NCBI RefSeq assembly: GCF_033958435.1 | Contig: NC_134160.1 | Location: forward strand, 14,619,001-14,683,000 | DNA length: 64,000 nt | Direction of reading: 5' to 3' | From: Carettochelys insculpta | Taxonomy: Eukaryota; Chordata; Testudines; Carettochelyidae | In this document: positions 1 through 11,261 of the stretch, in pieces | How the letters are laid out: every line of letters begins with the position of its first letter | How positions within the stretch are numbered: position 1 is the stretch's first letter | Made by a program: the position numbers and the translations under genes | The notes under the pieces: generated by a model | Seen by the model: only the letters and a program-made list of their open reading frames with translations | Told to the model about the DNA's origin: nothing | The model's database searches: none

Positions 1-1464
1 GCCGTTGAATTGTGTTAGACCTTTGGCTGCTAGACTGAAGAGCTCATTATCTAATGTTTGTTCCCTGTTTTGGTTCTTGTACACTGTAATCAAGTTCCCC
101 TTTAATCATCCCTTTGTTAAACTGAGGAGATTTTGATGCTTGATGTAATTTCATTTCTGTTCCCCACCAGAAAAAGGAGAGGGTATAAAAACAGGAGGAG
201 AAAGGAGAGGCCAACATCATAATTCCATCTGGAAAACAGTAAAAAAAAAGACTGGGTGGTTGAAAGTTGTGTTTTCTCAGTTTGTCACCTTTTAAAGATC
301 TTTATTCCTTTTTCTTCCAGTGTAAAAAGGGGGATGCTAAAAAGAGAGAAAATGGTCAAAATAGCCCAAAGTGGAAATCCCAAAATGGAAAACCGAAGAC
401 CAAAATTTTTAAATTTTCAAAATCCAAAATGAAGCCAAAATTTTTATTTTTAAATCTTGTACCAGAAAAATGTGTTTTTTGTCAGAGATCAGAGTTGAAA
501 TATTCCTCCCATTTTTTTCCAACTATAATAAAACCCCTTGGGGTGGGAGATTTTTTGCGTGCACCAAAAAAAGAAAAGAAAATATGTCAGCTGAGATCTG
601 GCCAAGCTCCCTGAAAAACTTTGATTATCTGGCTCTTCCTTGCTTTGTGTGAGCTTTCAACGTTTGATGAGTGTGGGAACTCATGAGAGAAGGCCAATCT
701 TACATGTTAACCAAGCATGTCCAGAAGTGTCTTCTCCTGGTTAGGACAGGGGCACTGGGAGTCAACAGCTCTGTTATCATCTCTGTCCTTGGCTTTGTGA
801 AAGCCACTTTACGCTCCCCAGTCCCTTCCTGCACCTTGGCTTTGCCTGTTTCAGTTGTAAGCTCTTTTGATCAGAGACTATTTCTATTGTCTACGGGTGC
901 AGCACCAAGCACAATGGGTCCCTGAGCGCATCAGGGCCCTCTAGATGTCCTAAAGGTGATTATGGCTCCGTCCTGTGCAGGTCTGATTCAGACTGATGAC
1001 CTGGAGATGAAAGACTTCATGTATTTTCCACAAGCCAAATGTTCTCTCTTTAGTATTGAAATTTTCATTTGTGCTGTTCTGCTCTGGACAAAACAAAAAC
1101 AATAATACACTAGTGCAAGATGATTGATTTTGAAATCTCCATCGATGGCAGAGACAGAGACAGCTGTAGAATAAAGATATGCTGTTCAAAGGAAAGAAAT
1201 AAGATGTTGATTGGCAAGCTAAATCCTCCACAGCCTTGCTTCTCATATGATAGGAATTCCAAATTAACCTAACTGCAGCATTCTGCCTGCCATTCCCAGG
1301 CTCAAAATACATTCTTAAATCTATGCCCATAAGCCTTCAGGGTCAATGCCTAGAGTTCCATATCCCATTTCTCTAACCTGGATTGAAGCACTCAATATAT
1401 GATCAGCCCTTCTGTCTCACACCTCTAAACACATAGGCAGGCTTAGCTCATCGGATAGCAACTG
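1..1464. other. Gene-free stretch, AT-rich
   Basis: No coding region with recognisable domains is visible on either strand. About 240-480 is A-rich and simple in composition. About 846-945 carries an old dispersed repeat also seen near 16830-16915, listed separately. Confidence 0.5.
846..945 (+). repeat. Old dispersed repeat, copy A
   Basis: The core 'agcaccaagcacaatgggtc' and its flanks (a 'gctctttt...' start and a 'tcagggccctctag' end) match, with many changes, the segment around 16830-16915, where 'gcccctagcacaatgaggcg' is followed by 'tgactggggtcttag'. The two copies share order and spacing, so they look like one ancient interspersed repeat. The family name is not certain from sequence alone. 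Confidence 0.45.
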
Positions 1465-1526
1465 AGAGGTAGCCATGTTAGTCTGTATTCTAACAAAACA
1501 AACCAGCTGTCATGTACCACTTTAAC
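1465..1526 (-). repeat. Penelope-like element 3' tail fragment
   Basis: On the minus strand this reads as a diverged form of the tail that ends the longer Penelope-like element at 29950-30022: a 'ctttaaagtgctacttgact' region, a T-rich stretch, then 'tagactaacatggctacctc'. It is 3'-terminal only and has no coding part. Confidence 0.55.
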
Positions 1527-2867
1527 AGAACCATTGTCAGGAGATAATGCACTGCAATTACAGCATCTTTTTTAAATGCGCATGGACTGTTTATGGTGAT
1601 AGAAAATAATAATGGGCTGTGGCACATGGATACAGTAAGGGAATCAGCAGTGAAAAAGGTGGAAAAGAGTCACTAATGGATGATGTTCTCGTGGAAATTG
1701 AGGATTTTAGAAGGGAAAATAATTAGGGAGTTTGAACAAAGGCCCAGGCGAAAAATCTGCCTCTTTCAGGCGTGTTGCCCAGAGGGTAGGGTGGAAAGAT
1801 AGAAATCAGGGGATGCTGGGAGCGTTTTCCTCTGTGCCACGAGTTCACTCTATGCCTTTGGGTAGGTCTCCATCTCTGAGAACGTAGGTGCTGCCACTTG
1901 CTCACTATTGTAGAGATTTCCAGGGTCAAAAGTTATACAATTACTTAAGCAAATAGACTTCTTGGTGGTGGGGGAGGGGGATTTTTACATCAGGGCATGG
2001 GCAGAGTTGACCTGTGCCTGCTGTTGGGGAAGGGAAGGGCAGAATGAGGGCAGATGGCTTCAGCAGTGTTACTGAGCATTCTCAGTCCATGTGAACATGT
2101 TCAGTACAAGCCAAGTGCCAAATGGTGCCTGCGTCCCCATGCGTCACCTCTGGGAGTGGGCTCAGATCATCCCCTTTCAGTATTTCCCTCATACTGACTG
2201 GGGCATACTGAAAGCGTGTGCCAGACAAGAAAACCTCCATTCACTAAGTAGGGGGCGCATAGAATGAGAAACAATTTAGAGCTGTCACAGTTAATGTTCT
2301 CTCTCATTTTTCCCATCCACGTTCAGAATGCATTTTGTTACATGCAGTGAGGTACGTGTGGGTGTGCATCACCAGTGGAAATGTTCTGCTGGCTGCGGGC
2401 GCTGTGGGTGCTGTGCTGATCAGCTGGCAGCACCTGAATCACTCCTGGTTGGCTGCCCAAGCACTGAGCTTTCAGGGAACATAGGCCACAATCAATATCT
2501 CAATGATTTTGCCTGTGTTGTTGTGGAGCACGTGGTCTTGTGTGCTCATCTAGTGGCTGGCCAAACTAGTGACTAAAGTCAGGCCTACTACAAAGAAAAA
2601 TTGATATGTGATACACAGCTATGTGACTGGTTTACCTGGAGTTGACCTTTTGGGAATTCAATTTATTAAGTCGATCTCGCATTGGAAGGTCCCTTCTGGC
2701 GACAGCAACTGTGAGAAGTAACAGTGTGCAACAGTGGAGCCCAGGGGGATCGATTTCATGCAGCCTCACTAGTCAAACCCTGGAAGATCCACAACAACCA
2801 TACTGATATTCTAGTAAGGATAGATGTAACCTAAGCATCTGCTAGTAACATTGCTTCTTTAGCTCAC
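1527..2867. other. Gene-free stretch
   Basis: No exon, RNA gene or transposon end was recognised before the Harbinger element that starts at 2871. A purine-rich run lies near 1965-1985. Confidence 0.4.
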
Positions 2868-3205
2868 ATAAGCTACCTCTACACGTGAACGCTACATCGA
2901 CATCGAAATAGGCTGTTTCGATGAATAACGTCTACACATCCTCCAGGGCCGGCAACGTCGACGTTCAACATCGACGTTGCGCAGCACCACATCGAAATAG
3001 GCGCTGCGAGGGAACGTCTACAAGCCAAAGTAGCACACATCGAAATAAGGGTGCCAGGAACAGCTGCAGACAGGGTCACAGGGCGGACTAGCGCTTCCGG
3101 GGCAACAGCTAGCCGCTCCCTTAAAGGGCCCCTCCCAGACACATGCAGCCTGCACAAAACGCGGTCTGCAGAGCCATAGGCATGCACACCTCAAGCGATG
3201 CAGCC

Positions 3206-4580
3206 ATGGACCCCCAGCAACAGCAGCAGCAGCAGCAGCCAGAGGTCCACACAGCTGCCCCTGTAGGAGCAGTGCTCGCCCTGTTCTATGCCATGAAGGA
3301 GGCAGCTGAGCACCTCCTTGCCACAGAGGAGGAGCTGCCTGCAGGGGAGGAGGACTCAACCCCCAACCCTGCAGCACCCTGCCCCCCCGCCTCATACACG
3401 CCGGCTGTGGAGCTACCCCACCAGCACCGACTGGTGGGAGCGGCTGGTGCTCGGAGAGTGGGACGACGACTGCTGGCTCCAGAACTTTCGGATGAGCCAG
3501 CAGACATTCCTGGAGCTACTCCAGTGGCTCACCCCTGCACTGAGGCACCAGGACACTGCCATGCAGTGTGCCCTCAGCATGGAGAAATGGGTCAGCATCG
3601 CTGTCTGGAAGCTGTCCACTCCAGACAGCTACCTATCCGTGGGGCAGCAGTTTGGCGTCGGCAAGGCCACCATCGGGGCTGTCCTCATGGAGGTAAGAGG
3701 ACCCACGGGGGGAGGGGGAGGCAACCCTGGCAGGGGAGGGGAGGGGAGGGGGGTGCTGGCAGGGGAGGGCCACACACACCCTGCACACCCCTCATTGGTG
3801 CTCTCCCACGTGCTTCCCCTGCAGGTCGTCCGCACCATGAACGCCCTGCTCCTCCACAGGCTAGTGAGGCTTGGGGACCCGGATGCCGCCATCGTGGGCT
3901 TTGCCACCCTAGGCTTCCCCAATTGCTTCAGGGCTCTGGATGGCACCCACATCCCCACCCGCGTCCCAGAACAGAGTGGAGGATGCTACTTAAACAGGAA
4001 GGGCTACCACTCAGTCGTCCTCCAGGCCTTGGTGGACATCCAGGGCCGTTTCCTGGACATTTATGTGGGCTGGCCTGCCAGCACCCACGACGCCTGGGTA
4101 TTCCGGAACTCGGGCCTGTGCCACCGGCTGGAGGTGGGGACCTACATCCCCCAGCGGGAGCTCCCTGTGGGGGACACCACCATGCCCCTCTGCGTCATCG
4201 CAGATGCAGCATACCCCCTCCAGCCCTGGCTCATGCATCCGTACACAGGCCATCTGTCTGCCACCCAGGAGCGCTTCAACCAGTGCCTGAACCATGCGCG
4301 CCAGGTGGTGGAGCGCACATTTGGGCGCCTCAAAGGGCACTGGAGGTGTCTCCTCACCTGCCTTGATGCAGACCCCACCAACATCCCCCAGATTGTGGGT
4401 GCATGCAGCGCCCTACACAACCTGGTGGAGAGCAAGGGGGACGCTTTCTTTCAGGGCTGGGCTGTGGAGGCTGGCAGGGCCGATGTGCAGCCACCCGCTG
4501 CCCCCAGTTGCCAGGTGGACCCCGAAGGGACCCGGGTCCGGGAGGCCCTGCGGGCCCAGTTCAATGAGGCTGCAGGGTGA
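3206..4580 (+). CDS. Harbinger (HARBI1-like) DDE transposase, copy 1
   Basis: It encodes the transposase of the surrounding element; proteins of this family cut and join DNA in the nucleus with a partner Myb-like protein. The catalytic frame is open from 3318 to the TGA at 4580. The DDE triad is visible: D in LDGTHI (near 3940), D in IADAAYPL (near 4203) and E in VERTFGRLK (near 4310). An upstream helix-rich part holds WWERLVLGEW and FLELLQWLTPAL. A 132-bp intron is likely (GT at 3693, AG at 3824); it is a multiple of three and has no stop. The Q-rich N-terminus starting MDPQQQQ at 3206 is one base out of phase with the catalytic frame. The same +1 offset occurs in copy 2, so an unrecognised splice or an old frameshift is possible. 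A polyadenylation signal follows at 4692. Confidence 0.8.
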
Positions 4581-4691
4581 ATGCTGGCAGGCCCCCCAGT
4601 GCACCCCCCCATCCTCCACAATACTCCCTGCTCCTACGCCCACACCACAGAGCACCCAAGAGCACACCCCCCCACACACTTTTCTTGTAAA

Positions 4692-4697
4692 AATAAA
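4692..4697 (+). terminator. AATAAA polyadenylation signal of copy 1 transposase
   Basis: AATAAA lies about 110 bp after the transposase stop. Copies 2 and 3 keep an AATAAA after their transposase genes too (minus strand, 25667-25672 and 31943-31948). This suggests it is the real mRNA end signal of the element. Confidence 0.6.
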
Positions 4698-4747
4698 AGC
4701 AGACAGTTGTTTGTCAACTCAAACATTTTCTTTACTACATCTCTTAT

Positions 4748-4767
4748 ACTATTATTATTATTATTAT
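4748..4767. repeat. (ATT)n microsatellite
   Basis: Short run of TTA/ATT units inside Harbinger copy 1, between the converging genes. Confidence 0.8.
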
Positions 4768-5045
4768 AAATATTCTGAACAAGACAAACTATGTACAGGG
4801 GAAATCAAACTGATAGATATATATACATTATAAAAAATCGGGAACACATGAAAGGGGAAGACAAGGAAGGGGAGAACTATTTACATGGCGGGGTAAGGAT
4901 CAGCAAAGTAATGGGTCACAAATACAAACTATTTACAAGAAAAGAACAATAAACTGGGGGGAATATATACAAAGGGGGGGGGCCACATCCTGGGCCCCAC
5001 GCCCCTACAGTCCAGCGCTGGGGGTGGGCGGCTGGGATCCCTGCC

Positions 5046-6996
5046 TCAGCCGCAGCCCTGGCTGGGGCTGGCTGGGGGCTGGGCAGACCGGGAGATATGG
5101 CCGGTGAGCGTCAGCTGGCCCCAGGTCCCCCTCGGCAGAATGGCCCTTGGTGGTGGGTGGCGGTGCGTCAGCAGACAGCGCAGCGGCTGGAGCAGCGGGT
5201 GGAGCAGGCAGGCGGGAGCAGTGGCAGCCGGCGCAGCATGGGAGGCCAGGGAGTCCGCGATGCGGTTGAGGATCCGCGTGTAGGCCCCCCATGCCTCCTG
5301 GCACCAGGCCAGCGCTCGCTCCTGCAGCTGGAGGAGGCGTTCCTCCACCCGCAGCCGCTACTCAGCGACCTCCAGCTGCCGACGGTGCAGGGCCAGCAGC
5401 TGGGGGTCTGTCACCATTGGGTGCTGGTGCTGTGTCCGCCGTCTTCCCCGCCGTGGGGCCAGTCGTTGCTTCGCCGAGGGGCTGGCCTGGAGTGATGGCC
5501 CCGGAGGGCTTTCCGGGACCACTGACGCCTAGCCGGCGCTCTCCAGTCCTTCTGATGGTGCAACTGCAGAACACGGGGGGGGGGAAGAAGAGTGGAGACA
5601 GCCGTTAGTGTGGGCCCCGAGCCGTGGCCCTTGTCCCCCCACCCCTCTGCTGCAGGTTCCCCATCCCCGGGAGATGCTGCTGTGATGGGGTTCAGGGGTC
5701 CCCCTGCACTGCACCCCGTCCACTGGCAGGAGTGACTCTCACTCACTCAGCAGGTACGACAGGAGGTTTATTAGGCAACAGATGCCCAGTTTCTCCCAGA
5801 AGCGACAGTACAGCAGTCAGAGATGGTCCTTCCAACCCGTCCTGGGGAGAAGACCCCAAGGGGTGCCCCTCTGGGGTATAGCTTTCCCCCTCCTCAGGCT
5901 GGCTGCCTTCCAGCTCTCCCTTCCCCTAGCCTCTAACTGCCGCCCCCAATTCAAACCCAGCTCGGCTCCTCCCTCCTCTTTGTTCAGGGCAGAGGTGTAA
6001 CCTGCCAGTTGTAGCCCCAGGATCATCCTTAGCCACTGGGAGCTATTCAGCTTGTTTCTCATATCTAGCCTGAGTCTCGTATTTGCACTCCCCCGACTCC
6101 ATCACATGCTGCTGCTGCTGCTGCTGGGTGTCCCACCCCCTCCCCCCGGGGGACCCTAGAGTTTCTGCTCCCCCCAGCCCCGGGGATGGGGAATGGCACT
6201 GTCGTCCTGCAGGGGGCAGGGGCTGATGCACTCCTGTGAGGGACATGTCACTGCTGTCCCTGGGGCCATGGTTATCTGGGCATGTGGAGGGCCCTGGACA
6301 TATCTATTACCCCCGCCCCTCAACCCCGGGGTGTGCACCGGGGGGATACATACCTGACGGTTCACTCCCACGGTCGGGGAACACCCGGGGGGCGGATGCC
6401 CGGCTGGAGCTCCTGGATGGGAGTATGATGTGAAGGCCGGCGTCACTGGAGGAGGAGTCCCTCTCCTCCTCCTCCTCCTCCAGTGCCCCGGGGGTGGGCT
6501 CCTGGGGGGGCCCCCGGGGTGCGGGGCTTGCCTCCGGGGCGGACTCCAGCTCCGGGGCCTGCTGGGGCTCCTCGGCCAAGGTATCAAGAGTGGCCGCAGA
6601 GGAGGAGGTGTGCCGGGGCCCCAGGATGGCCCTGAGCTCCCTGTAAAAGGGGCAATTGACGGGGGCAGCCCCAGATCGGCCAGCCGCATCCCGGGCCCGG
6701 GAGTAACCCTGTCGCAGCTCCTTCACTTTACTGTGTACATGATCTGGAGTGCAGGCAGGGTGACCCTAGGCGGCCAGGCCCTCGGCCAGCCGAGCGAACG
6801 CATCCGCGTTCCGCCTCTTGCTCCCCATTACCTGGAGCACCTCCTCCTCACTCCAGAGCCCCAGCAGGTCCCGAAGCTCGGCCTCCATCCAGGAGGGGCC
6901 CCGCTGCCGCTTCCCCTCCTGGCTGCTGGGCTGTGAGCCCTGCCTCCCCTTGGGGGGCGTCCCCTGGGGGCGCTGGGGGGGCTGCCGGGCGGCCAT
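5046..6996 (-). pseudogene. Harbinger Myb/SANT-like protein, copy 1, broken
   Basis: This is the second gene of the element, the family's Myb-like DNA-binding partner of the transposase. Exon 1 runs from ATG at 6996 with a P/Q-rich start, then a trihelix/Myb-type segment (SWMEAELRDLLGLWSEEE, later MKELRQGY and FYRELRAILG), then an acidic E/S-rich tail. A TAG follows LAEGLAA near 6770, where copy 2 has an Arg codon, so the frame is broken. A donor GTATGT follows exon base 6354 and a pyrimidine-rich acceptor precedes 5563; both sites recur in copies 2 and 3. Exon 2 holds a short helical segment (LQLQERALAWCQEAWGAYTR) likely to be a coiled coil. The assignment rests on agreement of all three copies. 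Confidence 0.75.
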
Positions 6997-7435
6997 TGCA
7001 TTGGGTGGGGGTGGGGGTGGCTGCGGAGGAGCGTGAAGGCTAGCCGCGTGTTACTGCTGCTGCCTGCACGCTCTCTCAGCTTCCTGCACAGGAAGGCAGG
7101 GGGCAGGGAGCTTTAAAGGGCCGCTCCATGCGGCCACCATTGAGCTCAGGTGCTGGAGAGAGTGTCACTCAACCCCTCAGCTGATGGCCGCCATGGAGGA
7201 CCCCGCAATTTCGATGTTGCGGGACACGCAACTACTACACGTTCCCTACTTCGACATTGAACGTCGAAGTAGGGAGCTATTCCCATCCCCTCATGGGGTT
7301 AGCGGCTTCAACGTCTCGCTGCCTAACGTTGATGTTAACTTCGAAATACTGCCCAACATGTGTAGCCGTGACGGGCGCTTTTTCGAAGTTGGTGCCGCTA
7401 CTTCGAAGTAGCGTGCACATGTAGACGTGGCTATA

Positions 7436-8348
7436 GTGAAGGCCTGTGCTTTTTTATTGAAAACCCCATGTCTATTTCTTGCTGATGGCCCATGGTAAGG
7501 AGTGTTTTACAAGAAATTGGTGTCACTATGTCATAGGAAGTACAGAGAACATGGTAATATCATTAACCCTCTTGCAAAATTTCACAGTGAAGAGACCCAG
7601 ATAAAATGTAGCCTGATCCGAATGGTTGTGGAAGCACTTTAGACTCCTAAGCTCTGTCCCTTGTGCTGACTTTGCCTCATCCTGTGGTCATGGGGAAATC
7701 ATTTACCATCGTTGCTTCAATTTCCCTATATGACCATTTTCTCTGTCAGTTTCTCTCCCCCATGGGACTCCTCTGAAGATAAATCAGACAACCCCAATTA
7801 ATCCGGGGTTAAATAATGCTCTGAGCATGGAAAGTTCGGGTTCAGTATTATTGTTATTTTATTTGCAGTTACACACCCACGTCGAGCTGCAGAGAGGACA
7901 AGCTTCCAACCATACAGCCCTCAGAGGCATCATTTTAGCTCTGACAGTTAAAAAGTAAGGGGCTGGTTTTTAAAGGCCATGGGATGGTCTGAGAAACTGA
8001 CCAGGGACCTTCAAATGACAAAAAAGCAGTAAACATTCATACTTATGGCCCTGGCCTTACCCTCCTGCAGCTTCATTATCATCCATGGCCACCATGGATT
8101 TCTTGTTAGGTGGCCACAAGACACAGCATTGCGCACATTGCAGAGGTTTATTGGGTTTTTATGCCAAGGTTAAACAAATCAAACATTACCGATCCTGTGC
8201 AAATGACAGAAGGCTAAATGGTGTTATTGTTAATGAATGCCAGTGTCAAGGCAAGGCTTGAGTGAATTGGAGGGACTCAGGCTTCCTGCGGTCTCAAGCA
8301 GAGCCCCCTCAGCTCCCATTCCTGAGCAGATGGAGACATCTAGTGTCC
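7436..8348. other. Gene-free stretch
   Basis: No recognised gene or transposon end. It separates Harbinger copy 1 from the truncated LINE. Confidence 0.4.
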
Positions 8349-8363
8349 ATGACTGCACGCTGC

Positions 8364-9338
8364 TTTGCTTTAGCAAAGTCTAAGGTGCGAGAAGTCCTCA
8401 TCAGAGACATGCTGTTCGCAGAAGATGCTGCTGTAGTGTCTCACACAGAAGACCAGCTTCAAAAACTGCTGGATCGGTTCTCCAAAGCGTGCAAGGACTT
8501 TGGGCTTACCATCAGACTAAAGAAGATGAACGTACTCGGTCAGGATGTTGCTGAATCACTATCAATCAGCATTGACAACTATACGTTAGAGGCTGTCCAC
8601 AAGTTCGTTTACCTCGGGTCCACCATCACTGACACCCTGTCGTTGGACACTGAGATAAATAGGAGGATCGGAAAAGTGGCCACAACTCTGTCCAGATTCA
8701 GCAAGAGAGTGTGGAATAACAACAAGCTGTACACTCACACCAAAATGCAAGTCTACAGAGCCTGCATCCTCAGCACCCTCCTTTATGGCAGCGAGACTTG
8801 GACCCTGTATGCCCACCAGGAAAAGAGGCTGAACGTCTTCCACTTGCGCTGCTTCAGGCGCATCCTTGGAATATCATGGAAGGACAGAGTTACCAACACA
8901 GCCGTCCTCGAGCAAGCTGGAATCCCAACCATGCACACCCTCCTCAGGCAGCATCGACTCCACTGGCTTGGCCACTTCCACAGGATGAACGATGGAAGGA
9001 TTCCAAAAGACATCCTGTATGGTGAGCTAGCCTCTGGCAAAAGACCTCCCGGACGCCCCCAGTTGCATTACAAAGGTGTCTGCAAGAGAAACCTCAGAGA
9101 GGTAGACATCGAGCTGGACAACTGGGAAGATCTAGCAGACAACCGCAGCAGATGGAGGCAGGGGTTACACAAGGGCCTTCAGAAGAGCGAGTTGAAGATC
9201 AGACAGCTAGGAGAGGAGAAGCGAGCGCACAGAAAGCACAATAAGGACTTGCCAGACACCCACTACATCTGCAAGAGATGCAGTAAGGACTGTCACTCTC
9301 GTGTGGGTCTTTATAGTCACAATAGATGCTGTAAATGA
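8364..9338 (+). pseudogene. LINE reverse transcriptase C-terminal fragment
   Basis: The frame is open from the truncation point to a TGA at 9336-9338. It begins in the reverse-transcriptase palm: the catalytic [FA]xDD box appears as LFAEDAAVV, with the first Asp changed to Glu. It continues with VYLGSTIT and the thumb-region LLYGSETWTL, then the RLHWLGHFHRMNDGRIPKD block and a Cys/His cluster (CKRCSKDCHSR...HNRCC) at the C-terminus. No endonuclease or N-terminal RT motifs remain because of 5' truncation. The long uninterrupted frame suggests a fairly recent insertion. The substitution in the catalytic box and the truncation make it inactive. Confidence 0.8.
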
Positions 9339-9406
9339 AGTCCTCAATTAAAACTTTAAAGGGCGCGATCCATAGTCTATGCAGACTGAAGGAGGCCTAC
9401 TATACT
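8364..9406 (+). mobile_element. 5'-truncated non-LTR retrotransposon with 15-bp target duplication
   Basis: The 15-mer ATGACTGCACGCTGC is present at 8349-8363 and again exactly at 9407-9421. Between the two lies the C-terminal half of a LINE open reading frame plus a short 3' untranslated end (GCAGACTGAAGGAGGCCTAC near 9381). This is the structure expected of target-primed reverse transcription with 5' truncation. A matching 3' end fragment sits at 38518-38542. The clade (RTE-like or a relative) is not certain. Confidence 0.85.
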
Positions 9407-9421
9407 ATGACTGCACGCTGC

Positions 9422-11021
9422 ACCAGACTCAGGAAAACGGAATGCAGCTGCAAAGACAAGATATTGTCACAGGAATTAGAGGAGTCATTTTTCAAAAAGG
9501 CCAATGACAACACCTGGGAACCATCCATTGACGTGTGCGTTCTTCCATGTTTACTGTATCTCTCTCCTCGACTCTATTCTTCAGAGGGCAGCCCAGCCCA
9601 GCAGTGACTTCCAGCTCAGGCCTATACTGCCAAGTCATAGAGAACTTCTGGTCCATGAACCCTGGAATAGAGTCTAGCAGGGCCCAGGGGGCAGAGCTCT
9701 GGAGTGAGCTCAGCATAGAAAGTCCAGGTTGGCAGGGTATCATGCAGGGCCACCAGGGATGGAGGTAGGGAGGAGTCCTCTGTCATGTGAAGTCTGGACC
9801 AAGCTTCAACCCCTGGAATGCCAAGGTGCCCAAATGCTGAGTAGCTGGCCAACCAAGTGGGGAGGGGATGAGCTAATAAGTGTTAGAGCTTCAATAGCTT
9901 TTCCTTGGAAGGTCTAATGGCTTGTTATGAATGAGGCCAGGGCTGATTGGCAAAATGAGGGTGGAACAGGTGTTTTGTTGGAATTTGCTGATTCACTGAG
10001 GTTGAAATGTTCCCCAGGGATGAGCCGATTATCATGAAGCTCCTCTGAAAAGCAGGCGAGGACAGTGTGTGGGAATGGAGGAACAGGAGGGGGCATGAGG
10101 GAAAGTACCAAGAGTCAGCTGAGAAGAAAGCAGACAACTCCAGCCTGGGGAGGAGGGGCCTGGGAGTTTCTGTGTGCTCCCATCAAAGGTCAAGGTCTCA
10201 CTCCTGCTCTGACTTGCAGAGGCCACTCCAGCCCCTCTGGGTCTGGCTCTCACCTCCACACCCTCTCTGCCCCAGCATGTGTGTCTTTATGTACAGATGG
10301 GGCCCCACAGTATTTTTATTGCTGAGGTGCAAGCAATCAATTTCTCACCCTGTGATGGAAACTTCACATTTAGATTTCCTGCCATGCACCTGCCTGGTTC
10401 CTTGGCAGCTTCAGCTGGAAAGGTCTGTAGCTCTTGGACCCCTCCCCTTCTGCTCATGGCTCCATGCCTTTTGGGAGCAGGGGTCTGGGATCCCCTCCCA
10501 CCTAGTCTCTGTGCCCACTGCTGCCGTGGGTGCCACTGCCTATAGAGACTTTAATTTTCTTCCTTCATGCTCTTGTTTTCCTGTAAGTTAAGGTGAATGT
10601 CATCTTAGCCTGACATTATCATTGTACATAGACAGGAAACACTTTCCCTGAAATCTCATCAAAACCCCAAAGAATTTTCTCCAGAGAGTTCCAGCTCCTT
10701 CCTGCTCAGATAACCTCCAAATACTGCCAAGGCTTTAGTGGCTTATCCATCTCCCCAGACTTTAAAAAGCGTGTGCTCTTTCCTATTCACGGTTACTCAA
10801 ACTGTGCAGTACCTCGCTGTAAGAGTGCTCTGATTGCTTTCAATAGGCCTGACTCAGAAAGTCAATTCCTACTCAAAGAGTGGCACAGGCAGTCTCTAAA
10901 AAACCCTGCTGCAGGCCGAGCTCAGTCAAATGAGGGCAAGCCTAGCAGGGCAGCTTGAACATATTAGCAGACAGAGAATTGCTTCTGTAACAGATACTTT
11001 GGGTTTCATTTTGTCGATCAA
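9422..11021. other. Gene-free stretch
   Basis: No recognised gene, RNA or transposon end. Several open frames of 60-170 codons occur but show no domain and no splice support. Confidence 0.4.
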
Positions 11022-11034
11022 CAGAACTAAACTA

Positions 11035-11248
11035 TCAAAACAAAAAGCAGTCAAGTAGCACTTTAACGACTAGCAAAATAGTTTATTAGGTGAGCTTTTG
11101 TGGGACAGACCCACTTATGGTCTGAAGAAGTGGGTCTGTCCCACAAAAGCTCACCTAATAAATTATTTTGCTAGTCTTTAAAGTGCTACTTGACTGCTTT
11201 TTGTTTTGATACTGTATAGACTAGCACGGCTTCCTCTCTGTTACTCTC
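11035..11248. repeat. Inverted-repeat Penelope-like tail (long hairpin)
   Basis: Two arms of about 80 bp (about 11037-11116 and 11128-11207) are nearly perfect reverse complements around an 11-nt loop. The right arm plus 11208-11248 matches the tail of the Penelope-like element at 29898-30022. The insert is flanked by the 13-mer CAGAACTAAACTA at 11022-11034 and 11249-11261, a target-site duplication. Confidence 0.85.
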
Positions 11249-11261
11249 CAGAACTAAACTA

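Larger units (their letters stand above)
2871..7432 (+). mobile_element. PIF/Harbinger transposon, copy 1 (4562 bp)
   Basis: The element starts AGCTACCTCTACAC and ends with the complement of AGCCACGTCTACAT, giving terminal inverted repeats. Both ends continue into blocks rich in TCGAAATAG/TTCGAAGTAG. The flanks are an exact 3-bp duplication, ATA at 2868-2870 and 7433-7435. Inside, a DDE transposase gene reads on the plus strand and a Myb/SANT-like gene on the minus strand; they converge near 4.6-5.0 kb. This two-gene layout is known for PIF/Harbinger elements. The transposase DDE frame is open, but the Myb-like frame has a stop, so this copy is probably not autonomous by itself. Confidence 0.9.

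Noticed and set aside
3143..4366. Open frame of 407 codons over the copy 1 transposase
   Set aside because: Only its Q-rich N-terminus is conserved with copy 2. After about 3410 it is the wrong frame of the DDE gene and encodes low-complexity Pro/Gly/His.
11112..11150. Hammerhead core in the inverted-repeat tail
   Set aside because: CTGAAGA and the GTGGG/CCCAC stem are present, but the GAAA box is changed to AAAA, so this copy does not fit the core.
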